Below, one piece after another: positions 18,517 to 27,722 of a stretch of 64,000 nt of DNA (position 1 is the stretch's first letter; every line of letters begins with the position of its first letter). Made by a program: the position numbers and the translations under genes. The DNA comes from Pantoea rwandensis (GTDB lineage Bacteria; Pseudomonadota; Gammaproteobacteria; Enterobacterales; Enterobacteriaceae). The stretch covers positions 2,418,001-2,482,000 of the forward strand of contig NZ_CP009454.1 of NCBI RefSeq assembly GCF_000759475.1, in the 5' to 3' direction. The notes under the pieces were generated by a model that was not told the DNA's origin, made no database searches, and was given only the letters and a program-made list of their open reading frames with translations.

Positions 18517-19482
18517 CTACTGATTGACCTTGGCAATCAGGTCCATCATTTTCAGTCTTGGGTCGTTTGAAACTTTACGCACTTCCAACTCGATACCGCG
18601 TTCATTCAGTTTACGGAAGGCTTCAATGTCCTTCTGATCGACCGAAACGGCGTTGTTGACCTGGGTTTTACCCTGTTTGAATGCCATGCCGCCGATGTTG
18701 ACCGACTTGATATCCACGCCTTGTTCAACAATCCGTTCTACATCGGTAGGATTGGTAAACAGCAGCATCACGCGGTCACGACCGTATTTCGGGTTGTTCC
18801 ACACGCGGATCATTTTGGCGATGTCTACCACGTGGGCGGTTACGCCCGGCGGTGCCACCTGGGTCAGCAGCGTTTTACGCACATGATCGTTGGCGACTTC
18901 ATCGCTAACGACAATGATGCGCGTGACGTTGGTCTCTTTGGTCCAGCGGGTTGCCACCTGGCCGTGAATTAAACGGTCATCGATACGGGCCAGACCGATC
19001 TTCATGTGCTCGCCTGGCGCCAAAGGCTTTTGCGGTTGCGCCGGGGCTTTTGCGGCAACCGGTGCTGCAGCTTCCGGGGTAGGGGTTTCGGTCTTCAGGG
19101 CTTTAACGCCTTCACGACCGGCTTCCACGGCAATGTGAATCAATTCCTCAAAGGATGGGTTGTCATCGCGCCCCATCAGGGTTTCCACCAGCATCGGGAT
19201 ATTCACCCCGGCGATGACATCATAATCCGGCTTATCCACCACAATGCGGCTGGCCGCGTTGAATGGACTGCCGCCCCAGGTATCCACCAGGAACAGCACG
19301 CCTTTCGACGTGTCGAGTTCTGCCAGTCTCGCCTGATACTTTTCGATTAGCGTTTCTGCATTTTCGCCGGGCACGAAATCAATCCATCCGACATTTTCCT
19401 GCTCACCCAACAACATTTCTGCTGTTTTAAGCAACTGTTCTGCCGCCCAGCCATGTGTACCAATTACAATAGCAATGGTCAC
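18517..19482 (-). CDS. manX: Mannose-family PTS EIIAB component ManX
   Basis: 321 residues. The N-terminal IIA domain (about 1-125) contains the phosphorylated His in VIGTHGWAA (His9/10 region). An Ala/Pro-rich linker (about 135-158) leads to the IIB domain with its active-site His in ARIDDRLIHGQVATRW. Phosphate passes from HPr to IIA to IIB to the sugar held in ManYZ. It is the first gene of the operon. Upstream are Mlc-like and CRP-like sites, which fits glucose-responsive control known for manXYZ. Confidence 0.97.
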   Translation of the reverse strand: MTIAIVIGTHGWAAEQLLKTAEMLLGEQENVGWIDFVPGENAETLIEKYQARLAELDTSKGVLFLVDTWGGSPFNAASRIVVDKPDYDVIAGVNIPMLVETLMGRDDNPSFEELIHIAVEAGREGVKALKTETPTPEAAAPVAAKAPAQPQKPLAPGEHMKIGLARIDDRLIHGQVATRWTKETNVTRIIVVSDEVANDHVRKTLLTQVAPPGVTAHVVDIAKMIRVWNNPKYGRDRVMLLFTNPTDVERIVEQGVDIKSVNIGGMAFKQGKTQVNNAVSVDQKDIEAFRKLNERGIELEVRKVSNDPRLKMMDLIAKVNQ

Positions 19483-19636
19483 TTGCTACCTCCGTTCGCA
19501 TGAGAGATTCTCTGGCATTGCCGGGAATCATTGAGAATTACCGTTGTTGATTCAGGTGGATCGTTTGGGTCTAAGATGAAGAGTCGCATCAATAAATATT
19601 CCGAAACTGTCCGCTGCACAGCAGTAAGGTCGCGAT

Positions 19637-19660
19637 TTATTTTAGTGTGCGAAAAAATAA
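19637..19660. promoter_or_regulatory. Candidate Mlc operator for manXYZ
   Basis: The 24-bp block has outer TTATTTT and AAAATAA arms around a GTGTGCG core. This is the layout of Mlc (DgsA) sites that repress manXYZ and ptsG in E. coli. It lies about 155 bases upstream of manX. Confidence 0.5.
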
Positions 19661-19664
19661 TTTA

Positions 19665-19680
19665 TGTGATGTTTGTCAGC
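19665..19680. promoter_or_regulatory. Candidate CRP site for manXYZ
   Basis: TGTGA-tgtttg-TCAGC matches the CRP consensus TGTGA-N6-TCACA at eight of ten positions. It lies directly beside the Mlc-like site, as expected for a CRP-activated PTS operon. Confidence 0.55.
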
Positions 19681-19993
19681 TATTTCGAGCGTAACGCTGC
19701 AAAATTGCATTTATGTTCACTATTCCTGCGTTTGTGCAGTTGTTTGTAAATGTAATAAAATTTTTTGACGTTGTTGATGTAACTGATACATTAGCGTTCT
19801 GTTTAATATTCAGGAGTATCGGGCTTCAGCTCACCTATATGGACCGTCACCGACGTCGCTCAACATGTTCTCAGCGCTTTCTGGCGCACACTACAACGCT
19901 CTTCAGCGTGACCTCATTTGCTAACGATCTCTCGTCTCGCTTCACAGCGCAGGCTCAATCTCGTTCGCCCCTCTGTGCTGTAAGGAGTCATTG

Positions 19994-21559
19994 ATGGAAT
20001 TTCTCTTCGACCCCTCAATTTGGGCGGGTTTGCTAACGCTGATCGTGCTGGAGATCGTTCTCGGCATCGACAACCTGGTGTTCATCGCTATCCTTGCCGA
20101 CAAGTTGCCACCGAAACAGCGTGATAAAGCGCGTCTGATTGGTTTATCCCTTGCCCTGGTGATGCGATTAGGCCTGCTGTCGCTGATTTCCTGGATCGTG
20201 ACATTGACGCGACCCCTATTCAGCGTAGGCGATTTCAGTTTTTCCGGGCGAGATTTAATTCTGTTGTTCGGTGGTTTGTTCCTGTTATTCAAAGGAACCA
20301 TGGAACTGCATGAGCGGCTGGAAAACCGCGGCATGGAACATCAGGGCAACAAAGGTTATGCCAGCTTCTGGGCCGTGGTGATCCAGATTGTGGTGCTGGA
20401 CGCGGTATTCTCGCTGGATGCGGTGATTACTGCGGTGGGCATGGTGAACCATCTGCCGGTGATGATGACGGCCGTGGTGATCGCCATGGGTGTGATGCTG
20501 TTGGCTTCGAAGCCGTTGACCAATTTCGTCAATGCCCATCCGACGGTCGTGGTGCTTTGCTTAAGCTTCCTGCTGATGATTGGTTTGTCATTGGTAGCGG
20601 AAGGCTTTGGTTTCCACATTCCGAAAGGCTATCTGTACGCTGCAATTGGCTTCTCGATTGTTATTGAGCTGTTCAACCAAATTGCGCGCCGTAACTTTAT
20701 TCGCCACCAGGAACATCGGCCGATGCGTGAACGCACCGCCGAAGCGATCTTGCGCCTGATGGGGGGCCGCCAGCGTCATCAGCCGGCCACCACAGAAGAA
20801 GCTTCGCTGACGCAGGCGATGCCACAGGAAGCATTTAAAGACGAAGAGCGTTATATGATCAACGGCGTGTTGACGCTGTCACAGCGCTCAATTCGCAGCA
20901 TCATGACGCCACGCGGAAACATTTCATGGGTAGATGCCGAACGTCCAGTGGATGAAATTCGTATTCAGCTGCTCGACACGCCGCACAGTTTGTTCCCGGT
21001 GTGCCGAGGTGAGTTGGATGAGATCATCGGTGTGGTACGTGCCAAAGAACTGCTGGTGGCGCTTGAGCATGGTATGGACGTGGCGACGTTTGCTGCTACC
21101 ACTCCGGCGATAGTGGTGCCTGAAACGTTGGATCCGATCAATCTGCTGGGCGTGCTGCGCCGCGCTAAAGGCAGCTTTGTCATCGTCACCAACGAATTTG
21201 GTGTGGTGCAAGGTTTGATTACCCCACTGGATGTGCTGGAAGCGATTGCCGGTGAGTTCCCGGATGAAGATGAAACGCCTGATATTATCGCGGATGGTGA
21301 TGGCTGGTTAGTGAAGGGCGGTACCGATCTGCATTCACTGCAGCAGTTGCTTGACCACCATGAACTGGTTGACAGGGAAGAGGATCATGCCTCGCTGGCG
21401 GGTCTGTTGATTGCCCAGAAAGGCCAACTGCCGCAGCCTGGTGAGATCATCGACCTGCCGCCGCTGCACTTCCAAATCATTGAGGCTACCGATTATCGTA
21501 TCGACCTGGTGCGCGTCACCAAAGATAAGCCGCATGAAGATGAAGAGCATGAGGCGTAA
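19994..21559 (+). CDS. yoaE: TerC-family membrane protein YoaE with CBS and CorC-HlyC domains
   Basis: 521 residues from ATG 19994, with TAAGGAG seven bases upstream; the adjacent TTG at 19991 is not needed. The N-terminal TerC domain (about 1-240) has seven hydrophobic segments and the acidic motifs [14 protein letters not shown] and [19 protein letters not shown] pair (about 290-420, [14 protein letters not shown] and [24 protein letters not shown]) and a C-terminal transporter-associated domain follow. TerC proteins are linked to manganese export and metal supply to exported proteins; the exact role of YoaE is not settled. No mntP lies nearby, so YoaE may matter more for Mn balance (inference). 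Confidence 0.93.
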   Translation: MEFLFDPSIWAGLLTLIVLEIVLGIDNLVFIAILADKLPPKQRDKARLIGLSLALVMRLGLLSLISWIVTLTRPLFSVGDFSFSGRDLILLFGGLFLLFKGTMELHERLENRGMEHQGNKGYASFWAVVIQIVVLDAVFSLDAVITAVGMVNHLPVMMTAVVIAMGVMLLASKPLTNFVNAHPTVVVLCLSFLLMIGLSLVAEGFGFHIPKGYLYAAIGFSIVIELFNQIARRNFIRHQEHRPMRERTAEAILRLMGGRQRHQPATTEEASLTQAMPQEAFKDEERYMINGVLTLSQRSIRSIMTPRGNISWVDAERPVDEIRIQLLDTPHSLFPVCRGELDEIIGVVRAKELLVALEHGMDVATFAATTPAIVVPETLDPINLLGVLRRAKGSFVIVTNEFGVVQGLITPLDVLEAIAGEFPDEDETPDIIADGDGWLVKGGTDLHSLQQLLDHHELVDREEDHASLAGLLIAQKGQLPQPGEIIDLPPLHFQIIEATDYRIDLVRVTKDKPHEDEEHEA

Positions 21560-21580
21560 GCGCTAAGTTAATTGTCATCG

Positions 21581-21613
21581 AAAAGGCCGACATCCATGAT
21601 GTCGGCCTTTTTT
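21581..21613 (+). terminator. Intrinsic terminator of yoaE
   Basis: A 14-bp perfect stem (aaaaggccgacatc paired with gatgtcggcctttt) and a three-base loop run straight into a T-tract. Confidence 0.92.
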
Positions 21614-21754
21614 ATTCCTATGTTTCGCAATGAATGACGCTGACACCTTTCACACTCACACTGAGGAGTAGGTAATGGACGAGTATGTTAAACGCATAAC
21701 GCGATTGATCCATTCCAGGTTCAACATTGTGCAGACCGCAAAAATGCCACATGA

Positions 21755-21862
21755 AGCCGGTAAAGGGGGATGAGGAGTAAAGCGTACGCCGCAGGGATGC
21801 GGCGTCCGAGGCTACAGGGATGTATTCACGCCGTCTTTACGGAACATCCCCCTTTACCGGCT
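21755..21862. repeat. 108-bp palindromic element with 18-bp inverted ends
   Basis: Perfect 18-bp inverted arms agccggtaaagggggatg (21755-21772) and its complement at 21845-21862 enclose a second pair, gtaaag (21777-21782) and ctttac (21835-21840). Inside is an inner hairpin, acgccgca/tgcggcgt (21786-21805). The whole unit can fold into one long structure. It has no coding capacity. It resembles a small non-autonomous repeat or REP/ERIC-like element, but I cannot assign it to a named family. Its right arm merges into the tandem array that follows. Confidence 0.75.
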
Positions 21863-22152
21863 GGAACGCACCATCAGACACAGCCATCGAACGCACCCTC
21901 AGGTACAGCCATCGAACGCACCCTCAGACACAGCCATCGAACGCGCCCTAAGACACAGCCATCGAACGCACCCTCAGGTACAGCCATCGAACGCACCCTC
22001 AGACACAGTCATCGAACGCACCCTCAGGTACAGCCATCGAACGCACCCTCAGACGCAGCAATCGAACTCACATCAGACACAGCAATCCAGCCCAACATCA
22101 GATACAGCAGTCCAACCCAACGTCAGACACTGCAATCCAGCCTAACATCAGG
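21856..22152. repeat. 25-bp tandem repeat array, about 12 units
   Basis: Units start at about 21856, 21881, 21906, 21931, 21956, 21981, 22006, 22031, 22056, 22080, 22105 and 22130: period 25, with one 24-base step. Central units are near-identical and share cagccatcgaacgcaccc, ending in either aggta or agaca. The first unit and the last four are diverged. There are no spacers, so it is not CRISPR. The array lies between the yoaE terminator and pdeD and reaches the pdeD stop codon (22148-22150). All three forward frames are largely open only because the unit lacks stops. Confidence 0.9.
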
Positions 22153-23710
22153 CCCTAAGATGCGCCTGATGCTGTTCCAGCCACACAGGGAAATCTTCGA
22201 TTGGCATTGGACGGGCGTAATAATAGCCCTGTAAATGATCCACGCCGCGTTCACGCAGATAGTGTGCCTGCTCAGCGGTTTCCACGCCCTCAGCCACTAA
22301 GGCAATGTTCAAACGCTGCGCCAGCGAAATCACCATATCGGTTACCGTGGCGTTAATCGCATCGGTGCCGATGGCCGCAGTGAAAATCTTGTCAATTTTC
22401 AGCACGTCTGGCTTCAGATCTTTCAGGTAGGCGAGGGAACTGTGGCCAGTGCCGAAATCGTCGATCGCCAGACGTACGCCGATCTCATGAAGCTGCGATA
22501 CCACAGATTGATCGATCACCGGCAAGGCATCACGCTCAGTCAACTCGACCACCAGCTCTGGCAGCGGGTTAGCGGGCCACCAGATGCTTTGCAGGTCCTC
22601 GACAATCGCACGATCGCGGAAATGGCTGGCGGCAACGTTAATCGCAATATGGAAAGAGGAACATTGTGGCAGGTTGGGCAACTCATTAACCACTTTGGCT
22701 AACACAAAGCGCGTCAGTGGTGCTATCAGGTTCTGACGCTCAGCTAGCGGGATAAACACATCCGGCGCAATCCAGCCCTGACGCGCATTATGCCATCGCA
22801 GCAGTAACTCCATGCCATCGCACTCACCACTTTTGGCATTGATCAGCGGCTGACAGTACACCATAAATTCATTCGCGGTAATGCCATAACTGATTTGCCA
22901 ACTGAGGCTCATGCGGTTCGCGGTGGCTAACCAAACGATATAACCCATCAGCAAGCTCAGCAACACCGCGAGCGGCAATTGGGAAGGCAGCGTATGCAAC
23001 GCCAGACGTGCCGGAGAAGGGCCATACAAGGTAATGCTGTAGGGGTAACGCAGTGAAGCCTGATCGAAAGCCACTTCATCTTCCGATGGCTCTGTCTCTT
23101 CAATCAGCGGATTACCATATTCCAGACTCTGTCCGCCGACATTAAAAATGGCCCGTTCGACCCAGGGTAACTGCGGCTCCAGCAAATAATTCGTCATCAA
23201 TTCCACATTGATAACCTGTAGCAGCCCATCGCGATTATCCAGCGATTTGGGCGTCCACAGCAGCAAGACCGGTGAACCTTTCAGCAGGTAGTTATCCGTG
23301 GTCAGCATCATGCGCTGATTGTTAATTGCCAGTTCCGGATAGGTCTGACTAAACGAAATATTGCGCGGACCGTAAATGCTGGAGCAGTAAATGCTGTCGT
23401 CCTGCACCAGTAGAATGGTGCGCACGGTCTGCAATGAAGAAATCTTTTCGATCAACGGATAGCGAACTTGTGCGCAAGGTACGCCAACCAGCCCAAGCGT
23501 GTTGTTGGCGGACACATCCAGCGGGGAGAACATACGGTCAAAGCGCTCAATGGCGCGGCTGGCAAAATTCAGTGACTGCTGCTCAATACGTGATTTCTCT
23601 TCGATATAACGAAAAGTCAGCGTGAGAATCAGAACCAGCGCCGCGATCACCAACGCAATAAGCAAACGCTTACGGCGAAATTGACCAACAAATTGCTGGG
23701 GAATGAGCAT
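22148..23710 (-). CDS. pdeD: CSS-motif cyclic-di-GMP phosphodiesterase (PdeD/YoaD-like)
   Basis: 520 residues. Two membrane segments (about 15-34 and 240-262) flank a periplasmic CSS domain that contains the CSS tripeptide in SIYCSSIYG, whose cysteine is redox-sensitive in this family. The EAL domain (about 265-515) keeps the catalytic features: ELLLRW in place of EALLRW (the key Glu is present), INVAASHF, ELTERD, IDDFGTGHSSL, LKIDK, EGVET and QGYYYARPM. It is therefore probably an active enzyme hydrolysing c-di-GMP and promoting motility over biofilm. It lies between yoaE and sdaA like E. coli yoaD. Its last codons abut the tandem repeat array, so its mRNA would run into the repeats. Confidence 0.92.
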   Translation of the reverse strand: MLIPQQFVGQFRRKRLLIALVIAALVLILTLTFRYIEEKSRIEQQSLNFASRAIERFDRMFSPLDVSANNTLGLVGVPCAQVRYPLIEKISSLQTVRTILLVQDDSIYCSSIYGPRNISFSQTYPELAINNQRMMLTTDNYLLKGSPVLLLWTPKSLDNRDGLLQVINVELMTNYLLEPQLPWVERAIFNVGGQSLEYGNPLIEETEPSEDEVAFDQASLRYPYSITLYGPSPARLALHTLPSQLPLAVLLSLLMGYIVWLATANRMSLSWQISYGITANEFMVYCQPLINAKSGECDGMELLLRWHNARQGWIAPDVFIPLAERQNLIAPLTRFVLAKVVNELPNLPQCSSFHIAINVAASHFRDRAIVEDLQSIWWPANPLPELVVELTERDALPVIDQSVVSQLHEIGVRLAIDDFGTGHSSLAYLKDLKPDVLKIDKIFTAAIGTDAINATVTDMVISLAQRLNIALVAEGVETAEQAHYLRERGVDHLQGYYYARPMPIEDFPVWLEQHQAHLRA

Positions 23711-23812
23711 CAGTAACCACCTTGCAAAACAAAAATTGAAGCCAAATTAACGTGTAGGTTATCGGCATGGAGGCGGCCAGGTTTAGCGCAGCGCAGAGAA
23801 AAAAAGCGGCAC

Positions 23813-23843
23813 TAAAAAACAGCGCGGCCACTAAGGGCCGCGC
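23813..23843 (-). terminator. Intrinsic terminator of sdaA
   Basis: Stem gcgcggcc (23822-23829) with ggccgcgc (23836-23843); on the minus strand it is followed by TGTTTTTTAG. It lies about 90 bases after the sdaA stop. Confidence 0.75.
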
Positions 23844-23929
23844 GCAAATTAATGTATCTGGTTTACTCACCAGGAGGTAGCGTGAGATGCAGAAAATAAT
23901 TCAATTGATTACTTTTTCAGCATGTCTCG

Positions 23930-25294
23930 TTAATCACATTGCACTTTGATCGCCAGACCACCGCGAGAGGTTTCACGGTATTTGGCATTCATATCTTTAC
24001 CGGTTTCGTACATGGTTTCGATCACCTTATCCAGCGAAACTCGCGGCTCACTGGTACGGCGCAACGCCATGCGCGCGGCATTGATGGCTTTGACTGAGGC
24101 GATGGCATTACGTTCGATGCACGGCACCTGCACCTGGCCTGCCACCGGATCACAGGTCAATCCCAGATTATGTTCCATGCCGATTTCAGCAGCGACACAC
24201 ACTTGCTCCGGGCTGGCGCCAAGCAGTTCCGCCAGGCCAGCGGCAGCCATCGAACAAGCCACACCGACTTCGCCCTGGCAGCCCACTTCGGCACCGGAAA
24301 TCGAGGCGTTCATTTTATACAGCACGCCAATGGCACCCGAAGCCAGGAAGTAACGGATGAAGATGTCTGGCGTCACGGTCTCAATAAAGTGATCGTAGTA
24401 AGCCAGCACTGCAGGCACGATACCGCAGGCGCCGTTGGTTGGCGCGGTCACCACACGTCCACCGGCGGCATTTTCTTCATTCACCGCCAGGGCAAACATG
24501 TTAATCCAATCAATCACGTTCATCGGATCGTTGGAGTGTTTGGAGGAGGACACCAGCAAACGACGCAACGAGGCTGCACGGCGCGGCACCCGCAGTGGAC
24601 CAGGCAATACGCCTTCCGTATTTAAGCCGCGATCGATACAGGCCTGCATGGTTTGCCACACGTTGCCGAAATAGGCATAAATGTCTTCACGACTGTGCAA
24701 CGCCAGTTCATTCTTCATCACCAAACCGGAAAGTGACAAACCGCTTTCATGGCAGTGGCTCAACAACTCTTTGGCAGAGTTGAACGCATACGGCACGGAT
24801 ACCTCATCCAACACGGATTGGCCGAAATGCTCTTCATCAACGATAAAACCGCCGCCGATGGAGTAGTAAGTCTTGGTCAGGATCAACAGATCGCCGGCGA
24901 AGGCGAAAACCGTCATGCCGTTTTCATGCAACGACAGATTTTCACTGCGGAACACCATGCCGCCTTCGCGTGGGAAATCGACTTCACGCGCACCCTTGGC
25001 CAGCAGCAGGCGCTCGCGCTGTTCTACATCTTTAATAAAGGCGGGAATGCTATCGATATCTACCGTGGCAGGCTCAAACCCAGCCAGTCCCATAATGATG
25101 GCGATATCGGTATGGTGACCTTTACCTGTGAGCGACAGCGAGCCATAAACGTCGACGGCAATACGCGTCACGTCCTGCAGCTTGCCCTGTTCGGCCAGCA
25201 GATCAACAAACTGCTTGCCCGCTTTCATCGGACCTACGGTATGTGAACTGGATGGGCCAATGCCCACTTTGAACATGTCAAAAACACTAATCAC
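23930..25294 (-). CDS. sdaA: L-serine dehydratase 1, [4Fe-4S]-dependent, SdaA
   Basis: 454 residues from GTG 25294 (MISVFDMFK). GAGGAG lies eight bases upstream of this GTG, whereas an earlier GTG at 25303 would sit directly against it; E. coli sdaA also uses GTG. The enzyme deaminates L-serine to pyruvate and ammonia. The N-terminal beta domain has GPSSSHTVGPM. The catalytic domain carries the cluster cysteines in GCQGEVGVACSM, LTCDPVAGQ and NGACGIVP contexts. It is a single-gene unit with its own terminator, and the upstream gap of about 190 bases holds its promoter. Confidence 0.97.
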   Translation of the reverse strand: MISVFDMFKVGIGPSSSHTVGPMKAGKQFVDLLAEQGKLQDVTRIAVDVYGSLSLTGKGHHTDIAIIMGLAGFEPATVDIDSIPAFIKDVEQRERLLLAKGAREVDFPREGGMVFRSENLSLHENGMTVFAFAGDLLILTKTYYSIGGGFIVDEEHFGQSVLDEVSVPYAFNSAKELLSHCHESGLSLSGLVMKNELALHSREDIYAYFGNVWQTMQACIDRGLNTEGVLPGPLRVPRRAASLRRLLVSSSKHSNDPMNVIDWINMFALAVNEENAAGGRVVTAPTNGACGIVPAVLAYYDHFIETVTPDIFIRYFLASGAIGVLYKMNASISGAEVGCQGEVGVACSMAAAGLAELLGASPEQVCVAAEIGMEHNLGLTCDPVAGQVQVPCIERNAIASVKAINAARMALRRTSEPRVSLDKVIETMYETGKDMNAKYRETSRGGLAIKVQCD

Positions 25295-25485
25295 CGGTGA
25301 CACTCCTCACAAATCTTATTCTGCACGGCTGAGGCCGTTTATGCGGCTAATAGTAATCGCCCGCGTGACTGAGCGAGCAGCTTTTCGCATGAAATAAACT
25401 AATTATAATGCACAGAAATAGTTATCCCATTCAGCTGTTGTGAAGTGGATCGAGTTTATGGCGGAAGTAACACGCAGTGTGGAAC

Positions 25486-26055
25486 TCAGGGAAGGGCGAT
25501 TTGCTGACTGAGTGCGCGAATAATACCGGCGGTCATGCCCCAGATAAAATAATCCTCATACCAGGACAACCACACCTGATGCTGACGATGACCTCGGCGC
25601 AAGGTGAGTCCACTGTAGCGGCTGAGACGCAGGGCTTCTGCCAGTGGCATCGCAAAGGTGCTTTCCACTTCGTCAGGATTAATATCAAGGGACAGGCCAG
25701 CGGGAATGATGCCGACCACCGGCGTGACGGCAAAACCGGTGCTGCTGGTGACCGGCGGTAACACCCCCACAACGTTGACCATGGCGGGTTGAATGCCGAC
25801 TTCTTCTTCGGCTTCACGCAGTGCGGTATGAATGAGCGAATTATCCGTTGCATCCTGCATCCCGCCCGGGAACGCTACCTGACCGGCATGCTTGCGTAAA
25901 TGTGATGAGCGACGCGTCAACAGTAACCCGGGTTCAACACCGTCTATTACGGGCACCAGCACCGCCGCCCGCCGCCCGCTGATAACGCTTTTAGGCGCAC
26001 TCACAGGGGGTTGCATGACAAAGCGGTTCAGGAACTGGTCAAGCGTTAGGCTCAT
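25486..26055 (-). CDS. nudL: Nudix hydrolase NudL (CoA pyrophosphatase type)
   Basis: 189 residues. The Nudix box is complete: [25 protein letters not shown] carries the G-x5-E-equivalent and REAEEEVG metal-binding residues (about 64-88). The preceding UPF0035-like segment ([22 protein letters not shown]) marks the CoA-pyrophosphatase group. The likely reaction is cleavage of CoA or acyl-CoA to phosphopantetheine and 3',5'-ADP. The ATG follows the pabB stop with no gap (TAAATG), so the two genes are co-transcribed and translationally coupled. Confidence 0.92.
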   Translation of the reverse strand: MSLTLDQFLNRFVMQPPVSAPKSVISGRRAAVLVPVIDGVEPGLLLTRRSSHLRKHAGQVAFPGGMQDATDNSLIHTALREAEEEVGIQPAMVNVVGVLPPVTSSTGFAVTPVVGIIPAGLSLDINPDEVESTFAMPLAEALRLSRYSGLTLRRGHRQHQVWLSWYEDYFIWGMTAGIIRALSQQIALP

Positions 26056-27414
26056 TTACACCTCGCCGCTCAGGCTGGGCAAAATACGATTGACCTTGTG
26101 GAAGGTCTCCTGATATTCCAGCTCCACATCGCTATCCGCCACCAGGCCACCACCTGCCGCACAATAAAGATGCTGATTTTCAGCGATTAACGTGCGGATG
26201 GTGATGCTGGTATCCATGCGACCACACAAGCTGATGTAACCGATGCTGCCGCACCAGGCGTTGCGGCGCTGCGGTTCCAGTTCCTCAATAATCTCCATAG
26301 CGCGTATTTTCGGTGCACCGGTAATGGAGCCGCCGGGGAAACAGGCGCGCAGGAGATCGGTTGCGCCGAGATGTTGAGGTAGTCGCGCGCGCACGGTGCT
26401 CACCAGATGATGCACCGCCGGGAAAGGTTCCACCACAAACAGCTCAGGGACGCTGACGCTGCCGGGTTCAGCCACGCGGCCAATGTCATTGCGCAGCAAA
26501 TCGACAATCATCAGGTTCTCGGCGCGATCTTTTTCCGCATGGGCCAGTTTCTCTGCCTGTGCGCGATCGGCTTCTGGATCGGCTAAGCGTGGCAAAGTGC
26601 CTTTGATCGGGCGGGTTTCAATCTCCTGCTGCTGTAGGGAGAGAAATCGTTCCGGCGACAAGCTAAGAATGACGCTCTTAGGCAAGCGAATAAACGCACT
26701 GAAGGGCGCGCGGTTGTCGCGGTTGAGTCGTAAAAAGGCCAGCCACTCGTCGCCATGATAGCGAGCCTGAAAGCGTTGAGCCAGGTTCACCTGATAACAA
26801 TCACCGGCTTGAATGTAGTGCTGAACCTGGGCAAAACGCGCAGCGTACTCATCAAAACTGAGGTTTGACTGCCAGTCGCTGGTCAGTGAAAACCCTTTAG
26901 GCTGCGGAATCGCCTGCGCCTGCAGCCACTGCCAGCGTTGCCCGGCATCGGTGAGTGAAATCAGGGTGAGTTTTTGCTGATGATGATCCGCGATCAAAGC
27001 CCAATCGTAGATGCCGACTGCCATATCCGGCGTCGCCAAATCCTGCTCCGCGCGCTGCGGTAAGGTTTCAAAGCGGCGTCCCAGATCGTAGCCAAACAAA
27101 CCCAGCGCGCCGCCCTGGAAAGGCAGATCAGCATCAAACAGGGGTGTCGCGCCCAGCATTTCGCACTGTTGCTGCACCAGGTGCAGTGGATCGTCGGCGG
27201 AGAGTATCACCTTGCCATCACAGTCGATTTCCGTCATCTCACCGCGCGTGGTGAGCGTGGCACGGGGATCCGCCGTTAAAATGTCAAAACGATTATCGGC
27301 ATGGTCGGCATGGCCAGAGGTGAGCAACATCGCCCAGGGACGATGAGCAAGCGCAGAAAAACGGTGCAACAGCGCATCCGGCGTATACTTCAGGTTAAGG
27401 GTTTTTACGATCAT
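26056..27414 (-). CDS. pabB: Aminodeoxychorismate synthase component I, PabB
   Basis: 452 residues from ATG 27414 (MIVKTLNLKY), matching E. coli PabB in length; the frame is open upstream but without homologous residues. With the glutaminase PabA it converts chorismate to 4-amino-4-deoxychorismate for folate synthesis. The chorismate-binding domain shows RPIKGTLPR with the lysine typical of PabB, followed by KDRAENLMIVDLLRNDIGRV, VHHLVSTV and FPGGSITGAPK. An N-terminal Trp-binding-type region has FQGGALGLFGYDLGRRFE. nudL follows without a gap. The gene is divergent from yoaH. Confidence 0.96.
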   Translation of the reverse strand: MIVKTLNLKYTPDALLHRFSALAHRPWAMLLTSGHADHADNRFDILTADPRATLTTRGEMTEIDCDGKVILSADDPLHLVQQQCEMLGATPLFDADLPFQGGALGLFGYDLGRRFETLPQRAEQDLATPDMAVGIYDWALIADHHQQKLTLISLTDAGQRWQWLQAQAIPQPKGFSLTSDWQSNLSFDEYAARFAQVQHYIQAGDCYQVNLAQRFQARYHGDEWLAFLRLNRDNRAPFSAFIRLPKSVILSLSPERFLSLQQQEIETRPIKGTLPRLADPEADRAQAEKLAHAEKDRAENLMIVDLLRNDIGRVAEPGSVSVPELFVVEPFPAVHHLVSTVRARLPQHLGATDLLRACFPGGSITGAPKIRAMEIIEELEPQRRNAWCGSIGYISLCGRMDTSITIRTLIAENQHLYCAAGGGLVADSDVELEYQETFHKVNRILPSLSGEV

Positions 27415-27524
27415 CGGGCTAATTAATCCAACAAGCAGGCGCGTAGCCTGGCACATTTTTTTGTTGCTGGCACCTGTTTGTTCCGCGTGGAATAATGCGT
27501 TCCCTTTTGCACCAGGAGCAAATA

Positions 27525-27710
27525 ATGTTTACAGGTCTTCCGGCTTTATCTCATGAACAGCAGCAGCAAGCTGTGGAACGTATCCAGGAATTGATGGCAG
27601 GTGGCATGGCGAGTGGTCAGGCGATTGCGCAGGTGGCGCACGAGATCCGTCAGAGCTATCAGGGTGAATCGATTCGGGCGATGTTCGAAGACGACGAAGA
27701 AGACGAATAA
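27525..27710 (+). CDS. yoaH: UPF0181 family protein YoaH
   Basis: 61 residues from ATG 27525, with AGGAG nine bases upstream. It has the pattern [34 protein letters not shown] and a strongly acidic end (FEDDEEDE). It is a small soluble helical protein of unknown function, conserved beside pabB in enterics. It converges on yoaB with only 12 bases between the stops. Confidence 0.93.
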   Translation: MFTGLPALSHEQQQQAVERIQELMAGGMASGQAIAQVAHEIRQSYQGESIRAMFEDDEEDE

Positions 27711-27722
27711 CGCCCGAAAGGG

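Larger units (their letters stand above)
19483..19993. other. Divergent control region between manX and yoaE
   Basis: About 510 AT-rich bases without a credible gene. The manX-proximal part carries the Mlc-like and CRP-like sites described separately. The yoaE-proximal 250 bases look like a transcribed leader ending in the ribosome site taaggag (19981-19987). I looked for a yybP-ykoY manganese-sensing element, found before some TerC-family genes, and did not see one. Confidence 0.6.

Noticed and set aside
19780..19990. yybP-ykoY manganese riboswitch before yoaE
   Set aside because: Conserved core bases of the element are not present.
21856..22152. CRISPR array
   Set aside because: Repeats are contiguous 25-bp units without spacers, and no cas genes are present.
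21770..22234. 154-codon coding gene across the repeats
   Set aside because: No ribosome site, composition set by the tandem unit, runs antisense into the end of pdeD.
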